This document shows positions 8,860 through 18,212 of a DNA stretch of 64,000 nucleotides, one piece after another (positions within the stretch are counted from its first letter, which is position 1; each line of letters begins with the position of its first letter). A program made the position numbers and the translations under genes. Origin of the DNA: Streptomyces albireticuli (GTDB lineage: Bacteria; Actinomycetota; Actinomycetes; Streptomycetales; Streptomycetaceae); the NCBI RefSeq assembly GCF_021228125.1, contig NZ_JAJQQS010000003.1, positions 186,001 through 250,000 of the forward strand. The letters are read 5' to 3'. The notes below the pieces were generated by a model, which was not told the DNA's origin, made no database searches, and was given only the letters and a program-made list of their open reading frames with translations.

Positions 8860-9693
8860 ATGAAGATCCTGATCTCCGCGGACATGGAAGGCGTCACGGG
8901 TGTCACCTGGCCCGCCGACGTGCTGCCCGGCGCGTCGCAGTGGGAGAGGTGCCGGCACCTGTTCACCTCGGACGTGAACGCGGCCGTCGCCGGGTTCTTC
9001 GCCGGGGGCGCCGACGAGGTCCTGGTCAACGAGGCGCACTGGTCCATGCGCAACCTCCTGCTGGAGGAGCTGGACGAGCGGGCCACGCTGCTGACGGGCA
9101 AGCACAAGTCCCTGAGCATGGTCGAGGGCGTCCAGCACGGGGACGTGGACGGCATCGCGTTCGTCGGGTACCACGCGGCCGCGGGGGCCGAGGGGGTGCT
9201 CGCCCACACCTATCTGGCGAACTCGCTGACCGGCGTATGGGTGGACGGCACGCGGGCGAGCGAGGGGTTGCTCAACTCTCTGGTCGTCGCGGAATACGGT
9301 GTGCCCGTGGTGCTGGTGACCGGCGACGACCGGACCTGCGAGGACGCCAAGAGGTATGCCCCCGATGCCCGTTCGGTCGCCGTCAAGGACTATGTCTCAC
9401 GGTACGCGGCGGTCTGCCGCCCACCGGCGCGTACGGCTGCGGACATCCGGGCCGCCGCGCGGGAGGCGACCGCCCTCGCGGTGCGGCACGAACCGGTCCG
9501 GGGCGGTCCCTTCACGCTGGAGCTGGAATTCGACGCCGAGCATCTGGCCGGGCAGGCCACCTGCGTCCCCGGCGTCGAGCAGTGCGGTGAGCGCCGGGTC
9601 TCCTACACCACGCCGACCATGTACGAAGGCATCCGCTGCTTCAAGGCGGTCACGACCGTCGTGAGCGCGTCGGTGGAGGAGCAATATGGCTGA
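8860..9693 (+). CDS. M55 family D-aminopeptidase (DppA-like)
   Basis: 277 aa, normal for M55 zinc D-aminopeptidases. The N-terminal SADMEGVTGV provides the first metal ligands (D8, E10), with further conserved histidines in NEAHWSM and GYHAAAG. DppA enzymes release D-amino acids from small peptides such as D-Ala-D-Ala or D-Ala-Gly. It is the first gene of a three-peptidase operon and overlaps the M20 gene by 8 nt. A role in peptidoglycan-derived or dietary peptide turnover is likely. The ATG at 8860 lies 70 nt after the LAL gene, with only a weak RBS (GACGGGAC). Confidence 0.9.
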   Translation: MKILISADMEGVTGVTWPADVLPGASQWERCRHLFTSDVNAAVAGFFAGGADEVLVNEAHWSMRNLLLEELDERATLLTGKHKSLSMVEGVQHGDVDGIAFVGYHAAAGAEGVLAHTYLANSLTGVWVDGTRASEGLLNSLVVAEYGVPVVLVTGDDRTCEDAKRYAPDARSVAVKDYVSRYAAVCRPPARTAADIRAAAREATALAVRHEPVRGGPFTLELEFDAEHLAGQATCVPGVEQCGERRVSYTTPTMYEGIRCFKAVTTVVSASVEEQYG

Positions 9694-11050
9694 GAGCGGG
9701 ACGGGCACGGCGACCGGGACGGGGCACACGGGTCCGGACGAGCGGGCCCTGGAGGAAGTGGTCCGCTTCACCTCGGACCTGATCCGGATCGACACCACCA
9801 ACCGCGGTGACGGGGACTGCCGGGAGCGCCCCGCCGCCGAGTACGTCGCCGGCCTGCTGGCCGACGCCGGGATCGAGCCGGTCCTGCTGGAGCGGGAGCC
9901 GGGGCGCAGCAACGTCGTCGCCCGGATCCCCGGCACGGACCCGGCCGCCCCGGCCCTGCTCGTCCACGGTCACCTCGACGTGGTGCCCGCCGACCCGGCC
10001 GACTGGACCGTCCACCCCTTCTCGGGCGAGGTCCGGGACGGCACGGTGTGGGGCCGCGGCGCCGTCGACATGAAGAACATGGACGCGATGGTGCTGGCCA
10101 CCGTGCGGTCCTGGGCCCGCTCGGGCGCCCGGCCGCGCCGGGACGTCGTGCTCGCCTTCACCGCCGACGAGGAGGACCGCGCGAGCGCGGGCGCCCGCTT
10201 CCTCGCCGAGGAGCACCCCGGCCTCTTCGAGGGCTGCACGGAGGGCATCGGCGAGTCGGGCGCGTACACCTTCCACGCGGACGGCGGGCTGCGGCTCTAC
10301 CCGGTGGCCGCGGCGGAGCGCGGCACGTGCTGGATCGAGCTCACGGCCCGGGGCACGGCCGGCCACGGCTCCAAGATCAATAACGACAACGCGGTCGTGG
10401 CCCTCGCCGCGGCCGTGACCCGGATCGGCGCGCACGAATGGCCGGTGCGGCTCTCCCCGGCCGTCCGTGCGGCGCTGCGCGAGATCTCGGCCCTCTACGG
10501 CATCGACGCCGACCCGGACGCCCGGGGCTTCGACGTGGACCAGCTGCTGGCCAAGCTGGGCACGGCGGCCAAGCTGGTGGCCGCGACGGTGCGCAACAGC
10601 GCCAACCCCACGATGCTGAACGCCGGGTACAAGGTCAACGTGATCCCGGGGGCCGCCACCGGCCGGGTCGACGGCCGGGTGGTGCCGGGCGGCGACGACG
10701 ACTTCCGCGCCACCATGGACCGGCTCACCGGTCCCTCCGTGGACTGGGAGTTCGTCCAGCACGGCCCGGGCACCCAGGCGCCGGTGGACGCCCCCCTGTT
10801 CGCGAGGATGCGGGCGGCCGTCGAGCGCTTCGACCCGGAGGGGCACGTGGTGCCGTTCTGCATGTCCGGCGGCACGGACGCCTATCAGTTCGCCCGTCTG
10901 GGCATCGCCGGCTACGGCTTCTCGCCGCTGCGGCTGCCCGTCGGCTTCGACTATCAGGCGCTGTTCCACGGAGTCGACGAGCGGGTGCCGGTGGACGCGC
11001 TGCACTTCGGCGTCCGGGTGCTCGACCACTTCTTGCTCGACACAGTCTGA
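9686..11050 (+). CDS. M20/M25/M40 family metallo-hydrolase (dipeptidase-like)
   Basis: 454 aa. Typical M20 landmarks: VHGHLDVVPAD (first zinc His/Asp with catalytic Asp), WGRGAVDMKNMDA (bridging Asp), AFTADEEDRASAG (catalytic Glu and zinc Glu), GTAGHGSKINNDNAV from the lid domain, and MSGGTDAYQFARLG / LFHGVDERVPVDAL at the C-terminus (last zinc His). Members hydrolyse dipeptides or deacylate N-acyl amino acids. The start overlaps the M55 gene end, and the S9 peptidase follows after 28 nt, so the three are probably co-transcribed and act stepwise on short peptides. Confidence 0.92.
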   Translation: MAESGTGTATGTGHTGPDERALEEVVRFTSDLIRIDTTNRGDGDCRERPAAEYVAGLLADAGIEPVLLEREPGRSNVVARIPGTDPAAPALLVHGHLDVVPADPADWTVHPFSGEVRDGTVWGRGAVDMKNMDAMVLATVRSWARSGARPRRDVVLAFTADEEDRASAGARFLAEEHPGLFEGCTEGIGESGAYTFHADGGLRLYPVAAAERGTCWIELTARGTAGHGSKINNDNAVVALAAAVTRIGAHEWPVRLSPAVRAALREISALYGIDADPDARGFDVDQLLAKLGTAAKLVAATVRNSANPTMLNAGYKVNVIPGAATGRVDGRVVPGGDDDFRATMDRLTGPSVDWEFVQHGPGTQAPVDAPLFARMRAAVERFDPEGHVVPFCMSGGTDAYQFARLGIAGYGFSPLRLPVGFDYQALFHGVDERVPVDALHFGVRVLDHFLLDTV

Positions 11051-11078
11051 TGGTCCGTCCTGAGGAGGCGTAAGCAAC

Positions 11079-13064
11079 ATGGTGTCCACGGCGCCCTACG
11101 GAGCGTGGCAGTCCCCGATCGACGCCGAGCTCGCCGCGTCGCACGGCGGCCGGCCGAACTTCGTGGGCACGGTCGGTGACGAGGTGTGGTGGGTGGCGCC
11201 GCGCCCGCGCGAGGAGGGCCGCTTCGCCCTGGTGCGCCGGCGGGCCGACGGCGAAGAGCGGGCGGTGCTGCCCGCGCCGTGGAACGTCCGCAACCGCGTC
11301 TTCGAGTACGGCGGCCACCCCTGGGCGGCAGTGCCCCGGGAGACCGGCGGCCCGCTGGTGGTCTTCACCCACTTCACCGACCAGCGGATCTACGCCTACG
11401 AGCCCGACGCCCCGGACGGCGGCGGGCCCCGGCCCCTGACGCCCCTGTCACCGGTCGGCGGCGGCCGCCGCTGGGCGGACCCGGTGCTGCTGCCGGAGCG
11501 CGGCGAAGTGTGGTGCGTGCTGGAGGAGTTCACCGGCGAGGGCCCGTCGGATGTGCGCCGGGTGCCGGTGGCCGTGCCCCTGGACGGCTCCGCGGCCGAG
11601 GACCGGGGCGCGGTCCGGGAGCTCACGGAGGACACGCACCGCTTCGTCACCGGGCCCCGGCTCTCCCCGGACGGGCGGCGAGCGGCCTGGATCGCCTGGG
11701 ACCACCCGCGGATGCCCTGGGAGGGCACCGAGCTGCGGACGGCCGAGGTGACCGGGGACGGCCGCCTCTCGGGGGCGCGCACGGTGCTGGGCGGTCCCGG
11801 GGAGGCCGTCGCCCAGGTGGAGTGGGCCCCGGACGGCTCGCTCCTCGCGGCGAGCGACCGCTCCGGCTGGTGGAACCTCCACCGGGTGGACCCGGACACG
11901 GGGGAGCACACCGTCCTGTGCCGCCGCGAGGAGGAGTTCGCGGGGCCGCTGTGGGTGCCGGGGCTGCGCTGGTTCGCACCGCTGCCGCACGGCCTGATCG
12001 CCGTGGTGCACGGCCGCGGGGCCGCGGTCCTCGGGATACTCGACCCGGCCACCGGCGAGGTGGTCGACGCGGCCGGGCCGTGGACGGAGTGGGCGGCGAC
12101 GCTCGCGGTCAGCGGCACCCGGGCGGTCGGCGTCGCGGCGAGCCCCCGCAGCGCCTACGAGGTGGTGGAGCTGGACGCGTGCACCGGCCGCGCCCGCGCG
12201 ATCGGCGCCCGGCACGTCGACCGGGTGGACGCCGCGTACTACCCGGAGCCGCGGGTCCGGGTCTTCGCCGGCCCGGACGGGCGGGAGGTCCACGCCCACG
12301 TCCACCCGCCGCACAGCCCCGACTTCACCGGCCCCGCGGACGAGCTGCCGCCGTACGTGGTGTGGGCGCACGGCGGCCCCACCGCGCGGGCGCCGCTCGT
12401 CCTCGACCTGGAGATCGCCTACTTCACCTCGCGCGGCATCGGCGTCGTCGAGGTGAACTACGGCGGTTCGACCGGGTACGGGCGGGAATACCGCGAGCGG
12501 CTGCGGGGCCGCTGGGGCGTGGTCGACGTGGAGGACTGCGCGGCCGTCGCCGAGGCGCTCGCCGCGGAGGGCACCGCCGACGGGGCCCGGCTGGCGATCC
12601 GCGGCGGCAGCGCGGGCGGCTGGACGGCCGCCTGCTCGCTCACCACCACCGGCCGCTACGCCTGCGCCACCATCCTCTACCCGGTGCTGGACCTGCTGAC
12701 CTGGGCACGCGGCGGTACCCACGACTTCGAATCGCGCTATCTGGACAGCCTGATCGGTCCCGTCGAGGACATCGGCCGCTATCAGGAGCGCTCGCCGCTC
12801 GGCCGGGCCGACCGCGTCTCCACCCCGTTCCTGCTGTTGCAGGGGCTCGCGGATCCCATTTGTCCGCCCGAGCAGAGCGAGCGGTTCCTGGAGGCGATCG
12901 CCGGGCGCGGGGTGCCGCACGCCTATCTCACCTTCGAGGGGGAGGGGCACGGCTTCCGGAGGGCCGACACCATGGTCCGCGCGCTCCAGGCGGAGCTCGG
13001 GCTCTACGCCCGGACCTTCGGGGTCACGGTGCCGGGGGTGCCCGCGCTGGAGCTCGTGAAGTGA
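11079..13064 (+). CDS. S9 prolyl-oligopeptidase family serine peptidase
   Basis: 661 aa. The N-terminal two thirds form a beta-propeller-like region (repeats such as PRLSPDGRRAAWIAWDHPRM and WAPDGSLLAAS). The C-terminal alpha/beta hydrolase domain has the nucleophile in RGGSAGGWTAA, the acid in GLADPICPPEQ and the histidine in GEGHGFRR. The layout resembles acylaminoacyl-peptidase or dipeptidyl aminopeptidase. AGGAGGCG precedes the ATG. No signal peptide is seen, so it should be cytoplasmic. It ends the peptidase operon; the region after it holds the iron-regulated promoter of the siderophore genes. Confidence 0.92.
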   Translation: MVSTAPYGAWQSPIDAELAASHGGRPNFVGTVGDEVWWVAPRPREEGRFALVRRRADGEERAVLPAPWNVRNRVFEYGGHPWAAVPRETGGPLVVFTHFTDQRIYAYEPDAPDGGGPRPLTPLSPVGGGRRWADPVLLPERGEVWCVLEEFTGEGPSDVRRVPVAVPLDGSAAEDRGAVRELTEDTHRFVTGPRLSPDGRRAAWIAWDHPRMPWEGTELRTAEVTGDGRLSGARTVLGGPGEAVAQVEWAPDGSLLAASDRSGWWNLHRVDPDTGEHTVLCRREEEFAGPLWVPGLRWFAPLPHGLIAVVHGRGAAVLGILDPATGEVVDAAGPWTEWAATLAVSGTRAVGVAASPRSAYEVVELDACTGRARAIGARHVDRVDAAYYPEPRVRVFAGPDGREVHAHVHPPHSPDFTGPADELPPYVVWAHGGPTARAPLVLDLEIAYFTSRGIGVVEVNYGGSTGYGREYRERLRGRWGVVDVEDCAAVAEALAAEGTADGARLAIRGGSAGGWTAACSLTTTGRYACATILYPVLDLLTWARGGTHDFESRYLDSLIGPVEDIGRYQERSPLGRADRVSTPFLLLQGLADPICPPEQSERFLEAIAGRGVPHAYLTFEGEGHGFRRADTMVRALQAELGLYARTFGVTVPGVPALELVK

Positions 13065-13141
13065 ACCCGGGGCCCGCGAGGGACGGGTGAGGGGCGGTCA
13101 GGGGGGCGTACGCCGGGGGCGCCTCCCTATAGGCAAGAGCC

Positions 13142-13160
13142 TGAGGTTAGCCTAACCTAA
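13142..13160. promoter_or_regulatory. Iron box 1 (DmdR/IdeR-type operator)
   Basis: TGAGGTTAGCCTAACCTAA matches the actinobacterial iron box TTAGGTTAGSCTAACCTAA at 18 of 19 positions and contains a perfect 15-nt palindrome. A TATATT hexamer at 13164-13169 just downstream could be a -10 element. Iron-loaded DmdR1/IdeR would repress here. It lies 166 nt upstream of dhbA. Confidence 0.88.
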
Positions 13161-13280
13161 GCCTATATTCGTGCTCGCTGTGCCCACGCGTCGCTCCGGG
13201 CCCCTTCCGTCCGGGCGTGCGTGAGCGCGGCCGGGCACCCCGGCCCGCCCGGCCGATGCGCCGAGTGCGATTCGGGCATG

Positions 13281-13299
13281 TAAGGTGAGGCTTACCTTA
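13281..13299. promoter_or_regulatory. Iron box 2, immediately upstream of dhbA
   Basis: TAAGGTGAGGCTTACCTTA matches the same consensus at 15 of 19 positions. It sits 27 nt before the GTG start, so it overlaps the expected core promoter. Two boxes in one promoter region imply tight iron repression of the whole siderophore operon. Confidence 0.85.
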
Positions 13300-13325
13300 G
13301 TATGAATGGAATCGGGGGAACAGCC

Positions 13326-14105
13326 GTGCAGCAGTCCGAACTCTCCGGCCGCGTCGCGCTGGTGACCGGAGCCGGCCAGGGCATAGGCGAGGCCGTGACA
13401 CGCGCCCTCGTCGCACAGGGAGCACGCGTCGCGGCCCTCGACTGGACCCCGGACGGCGTCAAGCGCCTCGAGGCCGAATTCGGCCGGGACACCGTCACCG
13501 CCCACACCGCCGACGTCGCCGACAGCGCCGCCGTGGAGGCCGTGGTCGACGAGGTCGAGCGCACCGCCGGCCCGCTCGCCATCCTCGTCAACGTCGCCGG
13601 AGTGCTGCGCACGTCCCCGGTCGTCGAGATCACCGACGAGATCTGGGAGCGCACCTTCGCCGTCAACTCCACCGGCGTCTTCAACGCCTCCCGCGCCGCC
13701 GCCCGCCGGATGGCCGAACGCCGCTCCGGCTGCATCGTCACCGTGGGCTCCAACGCCGCGGGCGTCCCCCGCACCAGCATGGCCGCGTACGCCGCCTCCA
13801 AGGCCGCCGCCACCATGTTCACCAAGTGCCTCGGCCTGGAGCTGGGCCGCAGCGGCGTCCGCTGCAACGTCGTCTCGCCCGGCTCCACCGACACCGCCAT
13901 GCAGCGCGACCTGTGGACCGACGAGCAGGCCCCCCTCCGCGTCATCGAGGGCGACCCCGCGAGCTACCGCGTCGGCATCCCCCTCGGCCGGATCGCCGAG
14001 CCCTCGGACGTCGCCGACGCCGTCACCTTCCTGGTCTCGGACCGCGCCCGGCACATCACCATGCACGACCTCTACGTCGACGGCGGCGCGACCCTGCGCG
14101 CCTGA
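13326..14105 (+). CDS. dhbA: 2,3-dihydro-2,3-dihydroxybenzoate dehydrogenase
   Basis: 259 aa classical [18 protein letters not shown] near the N-terminus binds NAD, and YAASK supplies the catalytic Tyr/Lys. It oxidises 2,3-dihydro-2,3-dihydroxybenzoate to 2,3-dihydroxybenzoate (DHB), the last step of DHB synthesis. I chose GTG 13326 because GGGGGAA lies just before it; an in-frame ATG at 13302 adds 8 residues but falls almost against iron box 2. It is the first gene of the catecholate operon. The family is common, but the neighbours (isochorismate synthase, DHB-AMP ligase, isochorismatase) fix the function. Confidence 0.93.
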   Translation: MQQSELSGRVALVTGAGQGIGEAVTRALVAQGARVAALDWTPDGVKRLEAEFGRDTVTAHTADVADSAAVEAVVDEVERTAGPLAILVNVAGVLRTSPVVEITDEIWERTFAVNSTGVFNASRAAARRMAERRSGCIVTVGSNAAGVPRTSMAAYAASKAAATMFTKCLGLELGRSGVRCNVVSPGSTDTAMQRDLWTDEQAPLRVIEGDPASYRVGIPLGRIAEPSDVADAVTFLVSDRARHITMHDLYVDGGATLRA

Positions 14106-14180
14106 CGGCACATCGGACCGGCACCCGACAGCCGGCCGGACCCACCACGCACTTCCCCCACCCACCCACGGGAGGGGCCG

Positions 14181-14250
14181 GGCCGGAGGGGGTCTGGTGA
14201 GAGGGGCGTAAAGCGAAGCAGCCCCTCACCAGGCCCCCGGAGGCCCGGCC
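14181..14250 (+). terminator. Long GC-rich hairpin between dhbA and dhbC
   Basis: The left arm (14181-14207) and right arm (14221-14250) pair through GGCC, GGGGG, CTGGTGAG and GGGGC blocks with small bulges, around a 13-nt A-rich loop. It stands in the 275-nt gap between dhbA and dhbC, the only long gap in the operon. There is no U-run. It could be a partial terminator, an mRNA processing site or a stability element; which one cannot be told. Confidence 0.55.
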
Positions 14251-14380
14251 CCGCACCCGGAACGCCCCGCGCGGCGGACATCCACCCGCCGCGGCGGGGA
14301 CGCCGCGCAGGGGCGGGACCCGCCCCGCGGAACGCAAAAACGCAGACCCGACGAGACCCGTCGGGAGAACGGAGCAGCAG

Positions 14381-15664
14381 GTGACCACGGCTCACCACGT
14401 CGCCGACCGGCCGAGCGAGCCCGGGGTACCCGCCCCGGCCGGCAGCGGACCCGCGGCACCCGGGGCCCCCGGCCACCGCCCCGCCGGGGCCGCCGACACC
14501 GTAGGCGCCGCGACCTCCCTGCTCGACGCCTACGAGCCCGGACGCGCCCGCTTCTTCGCCTCCCCGACCCGCACCCTGCTCGCCCACGGCGTCCGCGCCG
14601 AGGTCCCGCACGGCACGACCCCCCTGGTCCGGCGCGTCACCGAGACCCTCGACGCCCAGCTGCTGGCCGGGCACGAGGCGCCCGTCGTCATCGGCGCGGT
14701 GCCCTTCGACCCCACCGCCCCCGCCGCGCTCGCCGTGCCCGAGGCCGTCCGCTGGGCCCCGCCGCTCGCCGAGGACCCGCTGATCGCCCTGCCCGCCGCC
14801 GCCCCCGCGGCCGCCCGCTGGGACATCCGCCCGGTCCCCGAACCCGCCGTCTACGGCGCCGCCGTCGCCGAGGCCGTCCGCCGCATGAAGCGCGGCGACT
14901 TCAGCAAGGTCGTCCTCGCCCGCACCCTGGAGCTCCGCTCCGACCGCGAGCTCGACCTGCCCGCGCTGCTCCAGCGGCTCGCCCGCCGCGACCCCTCCGG
15001 CTACACCTTCGCCGTGCCGTCGGCCCCCGGCCGCACCCTGCTCGGCGCCAGCCCCGAACTCCTCGTGGCCCGCCGCGGCCGCACCCTCGTGGCCAACCCG
15101 CTCGCCGGCTCCACGCCCCGCAGCCCCGACCTCGCCGAGGACGTCCGCCGCGCCGCCGCCCTGCTCCAGTCGGAGAAGGACCTCCACGAGCACGCCGTCG
15201 TCGTCGACGCCGTCCGCGAGGCCCTCGCACCCTTCGCCCGCACCCTCGACGTGCCGGCCCGCCCCACCCTGGTGCGCACCGCCGCCATGTGGCACCTGTC
15301 CACGACCGTCACCGGCGAGCTGGCCGACCCGGCCGTCTCCGCCCTGGAGCTGGCCTCCGCCCTCCAGCCCACCCCGGCGGTCTGCGGCACCCCCACCGAC
15401 GTCGCCCGCGACGTCATCACCGAGCTGGAGCCCTTCGACCGCGGCGCCTACACCGGCATGGTCGGCTGGGGCGACGCCCGGGGCGACGGCGAATGGGTCG
15501 TCACCATCCGCTGCGCGGAGGCCGAGGGGCGCACCCTGCGGCTGTTCGCCGGCGCCGGCGTCGTCGAGCAGTCCTCGCCGGAGGCCGAGACCGCCGAGAC
15601 CGGCGCCAAGTTCCGTACGTTCCTCGACGCCGTCGGCGCGGACCAGCAGGAGGCCGGCCGATGA
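14381..15664 (+). CDS. dhbC: Isochorismate synthase
   Basis: 427 aa, chorismate-utilising (EntC/DhbC/MenF) family. It converts chorismate to isochorismate, committing it to DHB synthesis. The C-terminal catalytic domain shows [40 protein letters not shown], the [11 protein letters not shown] metal-site segment, [20 protein letters not shown] and a terminal [19 protein letters not shown]. The first 60 residues are Pro/Ala-rich and not conserved. The start is GTG 14381 with GGAG upstream. The stop overlaps the dhbE start by 4 nt (ATGA). Confidence 0.95.
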   Translation: MTTAHHVADRPSEPGVPAPAGSGPAAPGAPGHRPAGAADTVGAATSLLDAYEPGRARFFASPTRTLLAHGVRAEVPHGTTPLVRRVTETLDAQLLAGHEAPVVIGAVPFDPTAPAALAVPEAVRWAPPLAEDPLIALPAAAPAAARWDIRPVPEPAVYGAAVAEAVRRMKRGDFSKVVLARTLELRSDRELDLPALLQRLARRDPSGYTFAVPSAPGRTLLGASPELLVARRGRTLVANPLAGSTPRSPDLAEDVRRAAALLQSEKDLHEHAVVVDAVREALAPFARTLDVPARPTLVRTAAMWHLSTTVTGELADPAVSALELASALQPTPAVCGTPTDVARDVITELEPFDRGAYTGMVGWGDARGDGEWVVTIRCAEAEGRTLRLFAGAGVVEQSSPEAETAETGAKFRTFLDAVGADQQEAGR

Positions 15665-17325
15665 GCCAGCACACCACCACCCAGGACGCCCCCGGCTACC
15701 CCGCCGAGTACGCCGAGCGCTACCGCGCCGCCGGCTACTGGCGCGGCGAGACCTTCGGGCAGATGCTCCGCGACCGCGCGGCCGCCCACCCGGACCGCAC
15801 CGCGATCGTCGACCCCGGCCCCGAGCCGGGCGGCGAGGGCCGCCGGGCCTGGACGTACGGCGAGCTCGACGCCCGCGCCGACCGGCTCGCCGCCGGCTTC
15901 CTGGAGCACGGCATCACCAAGGGCGACCGGGTCGTCCTCCAGCTGCCCAACACCGCCGAGTTCTTCGAGGTCGTCTTCGCCCTCTTCCGCATCGGCGCCC
16001 TGCCCGTCTTCGCGCTGCCCGCCCACCGCGAGAGCGAGATCCGCCACTTCTGCGCCTTCACCGAGGCCGTCGCCTACGTCATCCCCGACGTCGAGGCGGG
16101 CTTCGACCACCGCGCGCTGGCGAGCAAGATCCGCGCCGAGGTGGACACCCTCCGCCACGTCTTCGTCGTCGGCGACCCGGGCGAGCACACCGCGCTGCGC
16201 GACGTCGCCCGCGAGCCGGTGGAGATCACCGACGGCCCCCGCCCCGACGACCTGGCATTTCTCCAGCTCTCCGGCGGCTCCACCGGGGTGCCCAAGCTGA
16301 TCCCGCGCACCCACGACGACTACATCTACTCCCTGTGGGGCTCCAACGAGCTCTGCGCCGTGGACGAGCACAGCGTCTACCTCTGCGCCCTGCCCGCCGC
16401 CCACAACTTCCCGCTGAGCTCGCCCGGCACCCTCGGCGCCCTCTACGCCGGCGCCCGCGTTGTCCTCGCCCCCCGGCCGAGCCCCGACGTCGCCTTCCCC
16501 CTCATCGAGCGCGAGGGCGTCACCATCACCGGGCTCGTACCGCCCCTCGCCCTGGTGTGGACCGAGGCCGCCGCGGCCACCCCGCACGACCTCTCCACCC
16601 TGGACGTCCTGCTCGTCGGCGGCGCCAAGTTCAGCGAGGAGGCCGCCCGCCGGGTCACGCCCGCGCTCGGCTGCCGGCTCCAGCAGGTCTTCGGGATGGC
16701 CGAGGGCCTGGTGAACTACACCCGCCTCGACGACCCGTACGAGACCGTCGTCACCACCCAGGGCCGCCCGATCTCCCCCGACGACGAGATCCGTGTCGTC
16801 GACGACGAGGACAACGACCTGCCCGCCGGCGGGACCGGACACCTCCTCACCCGCGGCCCGTACACCATCCGCGGCTACTGGCGGGCGCCCGAGCACAACG
16901 CCACCGCCTTCACGGCGGACGGCTTCTACCGCACCGGTGACATCGTCCGGCGGACGGAGACCGGCCACCTCGTCGTCGAGGGACGCGCCAAGGACCAGAT
17001 CAACCGGGGCGGCGAGAAGGTCGCCGCCGAGGAGATCGAGAACCACATCCTCGCCCACCCGTCCGTCCACGACGCCGCCGTCGTCTCCATGCCCGACGAC
17101 TACCTCGGCGAGCGCACCTGCGCCTACGTCGTCCTGCGCGAGGGCGCCGACCCCGTGAAGTCCCTCGCCATCAAGAAGTTCGTCCGCGAGCGCGGGCTGG
17201 CCTCCTACAAGGTCCCCGACCGGGTCGAGTTCGTCGAGGAGTTCCCGCAGACGGGCATCGGCAAGGTGTCCAAGAAGGACCTCCGCGCGGCCATCGCCGC
17301 CCGCCTCGCCCCCGCACAGCACTGA
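15661..17325 (+). CDS. dhbE: (2,3-dihydroxybenzoyl)adenylate synthase
   Basis: 554 aa stand-alone aryl adenylation enzyme (EntE/DhbE). It activates DHB as the acyl-AMP and loads it on the aryl carrier protein. Motifs: [18 protein letters not shown] (A3), [11 protein letters not shown] (the DHB pocket segment typical of DhbE), [16 protein letters not shown] (A5), YRTGDIV (A7), [14 protein letters not shown] (A8) and GKVSKKDLR with the catalytic lysine (A10). The ATG is fused to the dhbC stop. The substrate assignment rests on the pocket segment and the adjacent DHB genes. Confidence 0.96.
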   Translation: MSQHTTTQDAPGYPAEYAERYRAAGYWRGETFGQMLRDRAAAHPDRTAIVDPGPEPGGEGRRAWTYGELDARADRLAAGFLEHGITKGDRVVLQLPNTAEFFEVVFALFRIGALPVFALPAHRESEIRHFCAFTEAVAYVIPDVEAGFDHRALASKIRAEVDTLRHVFVVGDPGEHTALRDVAREPVEITDGPRPDDLAFLQLSGGSTGVPKLIPRTHDDYIYSLWGSNELCAVDEHSVYLCALPAAHNFPLSSPGTLGALYAGARVVLAPRPSPDVAFPLIEREGVTITGLVPPLALVWTEAAAATPHDLSTLDVLLVGGAKFSEEAARRVTPALGCRLQQVFGMAEGLVNYTRLDDPYETVVTTQGRPISPDDEIRVVDDEDNDLPAGGTGHLLTRGPYTIRGYWRAPEHNATAFTADGFYRTGDIVRRTETGHLVVEGRAKDQINRGGEKVAAEEIENHILAHPSVHDAAVVSMPDDYLGERTCAYVVLREGADPVKSLAIKKFVRERGLASYKVPDRVEFVEEFPQTGIGKVSKKDLRAAIAARLAPAQH

Positions 17326-17344
17326 GAAAGGCACACCGAACACC

Positions 17345-17977
17345 ATGGCGCTCCCTGCCATCGCCCCGTACCCGATGCCGGCCGCGGACAGCCTGCCCGC
17401 GAACAAGGTCGACTGGACCGTCGACCCGGCCCGGGCCGTGCTGCTCGTGCACGACCTCCAGAACTACTTCCTCGGCGCTTTCGAGGCGGGCGCCTCGCCC
17501 GTCACCGAGCTGCTCGCCAACGTCGCCACCCTCAAGGAGCGGTGCGACCGGCTGGGCGTGCCCGTCGTCTACTCCGCGCAGCCCGGCGGCCAGAGCGCCG
17601 CCGAGCGCGGCCTCCAGCAGGACTTCTGGGGCCCCGGCCTGCCCGACGACGAGGACGCCAAGGCGATCGCCCCGGCCGTCGCGCCCACCGGCTCCGACAC
17701 GGTCCTGACGAAGTGGAAGTACAGCGCCTTCGTCCGCACCGACCTCGCCGAGCGGATGGCCGCGCAGGGCCGCGACCAGCTGATCATCGTCGGTGTGTAC
17801 GCGCACATCGGCGTGCTGATGAGCGCCGCCGACGCCTGGATGCGCGACATCAAGCCCTTCCTCGTGGCCGACGCCGTCGCGGACTTCTCCGCCGAGGACC
17901 ACGCCATGGCACTGCGCTGGGCCGCCGCCAAGTGCGCCGTGGTGACCACCACCGACCGGCTCTTCGAAGGGGCGTAA
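17345..17977 (+). CDS. dhbB: Isochorismatase
   Basis: 210 aa, the isochorismatase domain only. It hydrolyses isochorismate to 2,3-dihydro-2,3-dihydroxybenzoate and pyruvate. Landmarks: LLVHDLQNYFL with the catalytic Asp, LTKWKYSAF with the catalytic Lys, and VGVYAHIGVLMSAADAWM, typical of EntB/DhbB rather than nicotinamidases. In EntB/DhbB this domain is fused to a C-terminal aryl carrier protein; here the protein ends at LFEGA and the carrier is the next gene, 4 nt downstream. GAAAGG lies shortly upstream of the start. Confidence 0.95.
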   Translation: MALPAIAPYPMPAADSLPANKVDWTVDPARAVLLVHDLQNYFLGAFEAGASPVTELLANVATLKERCDRLGVPVVYSAQPGGQSAAERGLQQDFWGPGLPDDEDAKAIAPAVAPTGSDTVLTKWKYSAFVRTDLAERMAAQGRDQLIIVGVYAHIGVLMSAADAWMRDIKPFLVADAVADFSAEDHAMALRWAAAKCAVVTTTDRLFEGA

Positions 17978-17981
17978 CACC

Positions 17982-18212
17982 ATGGCTCTCACCCTCGACC
18001 AGATCCGCGCCGATGTCGCCGACGTCCTCGGCGAGGACCCCGCGGACATCCCCGACGACGAGAACCTCGTCGACTACGGCCTCGACTCGGTGCGCATCAT
18101 GACCCTCGTCGAGCGCTGGCGCCGTGACCACGGCACCGAGGTCACCTTCGTGGACCTCGCCGAGCAGCCGGCCATCGAGCAGTGGGTCCCCCTGCTGGGG
18201 GCCCGGACATGA
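17982..18212 (+). CDS. Free-standing aryl carrier protein
   Basis: 76 aa. One phosphopantetheine-binding domain with the attachment serine in VDYGLDSVRIM. It should carry DHB from DhbE to the condensation domain of the NRPS. It takes the place of the carrier half of EntB/DhbB, split off as its own gene. GAAGGGG sits before the ATG. Its stop codon shares bases with an ATG at 18209, the expected start of the NRPS. Confidence 0.93.
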   Translation: MALTLDQIRADVADVLGEDPADIPDDENLVDYGLDSVRIMTLVERWRRDHGTEVTFVDLAEQPAIEQWVPLLGART

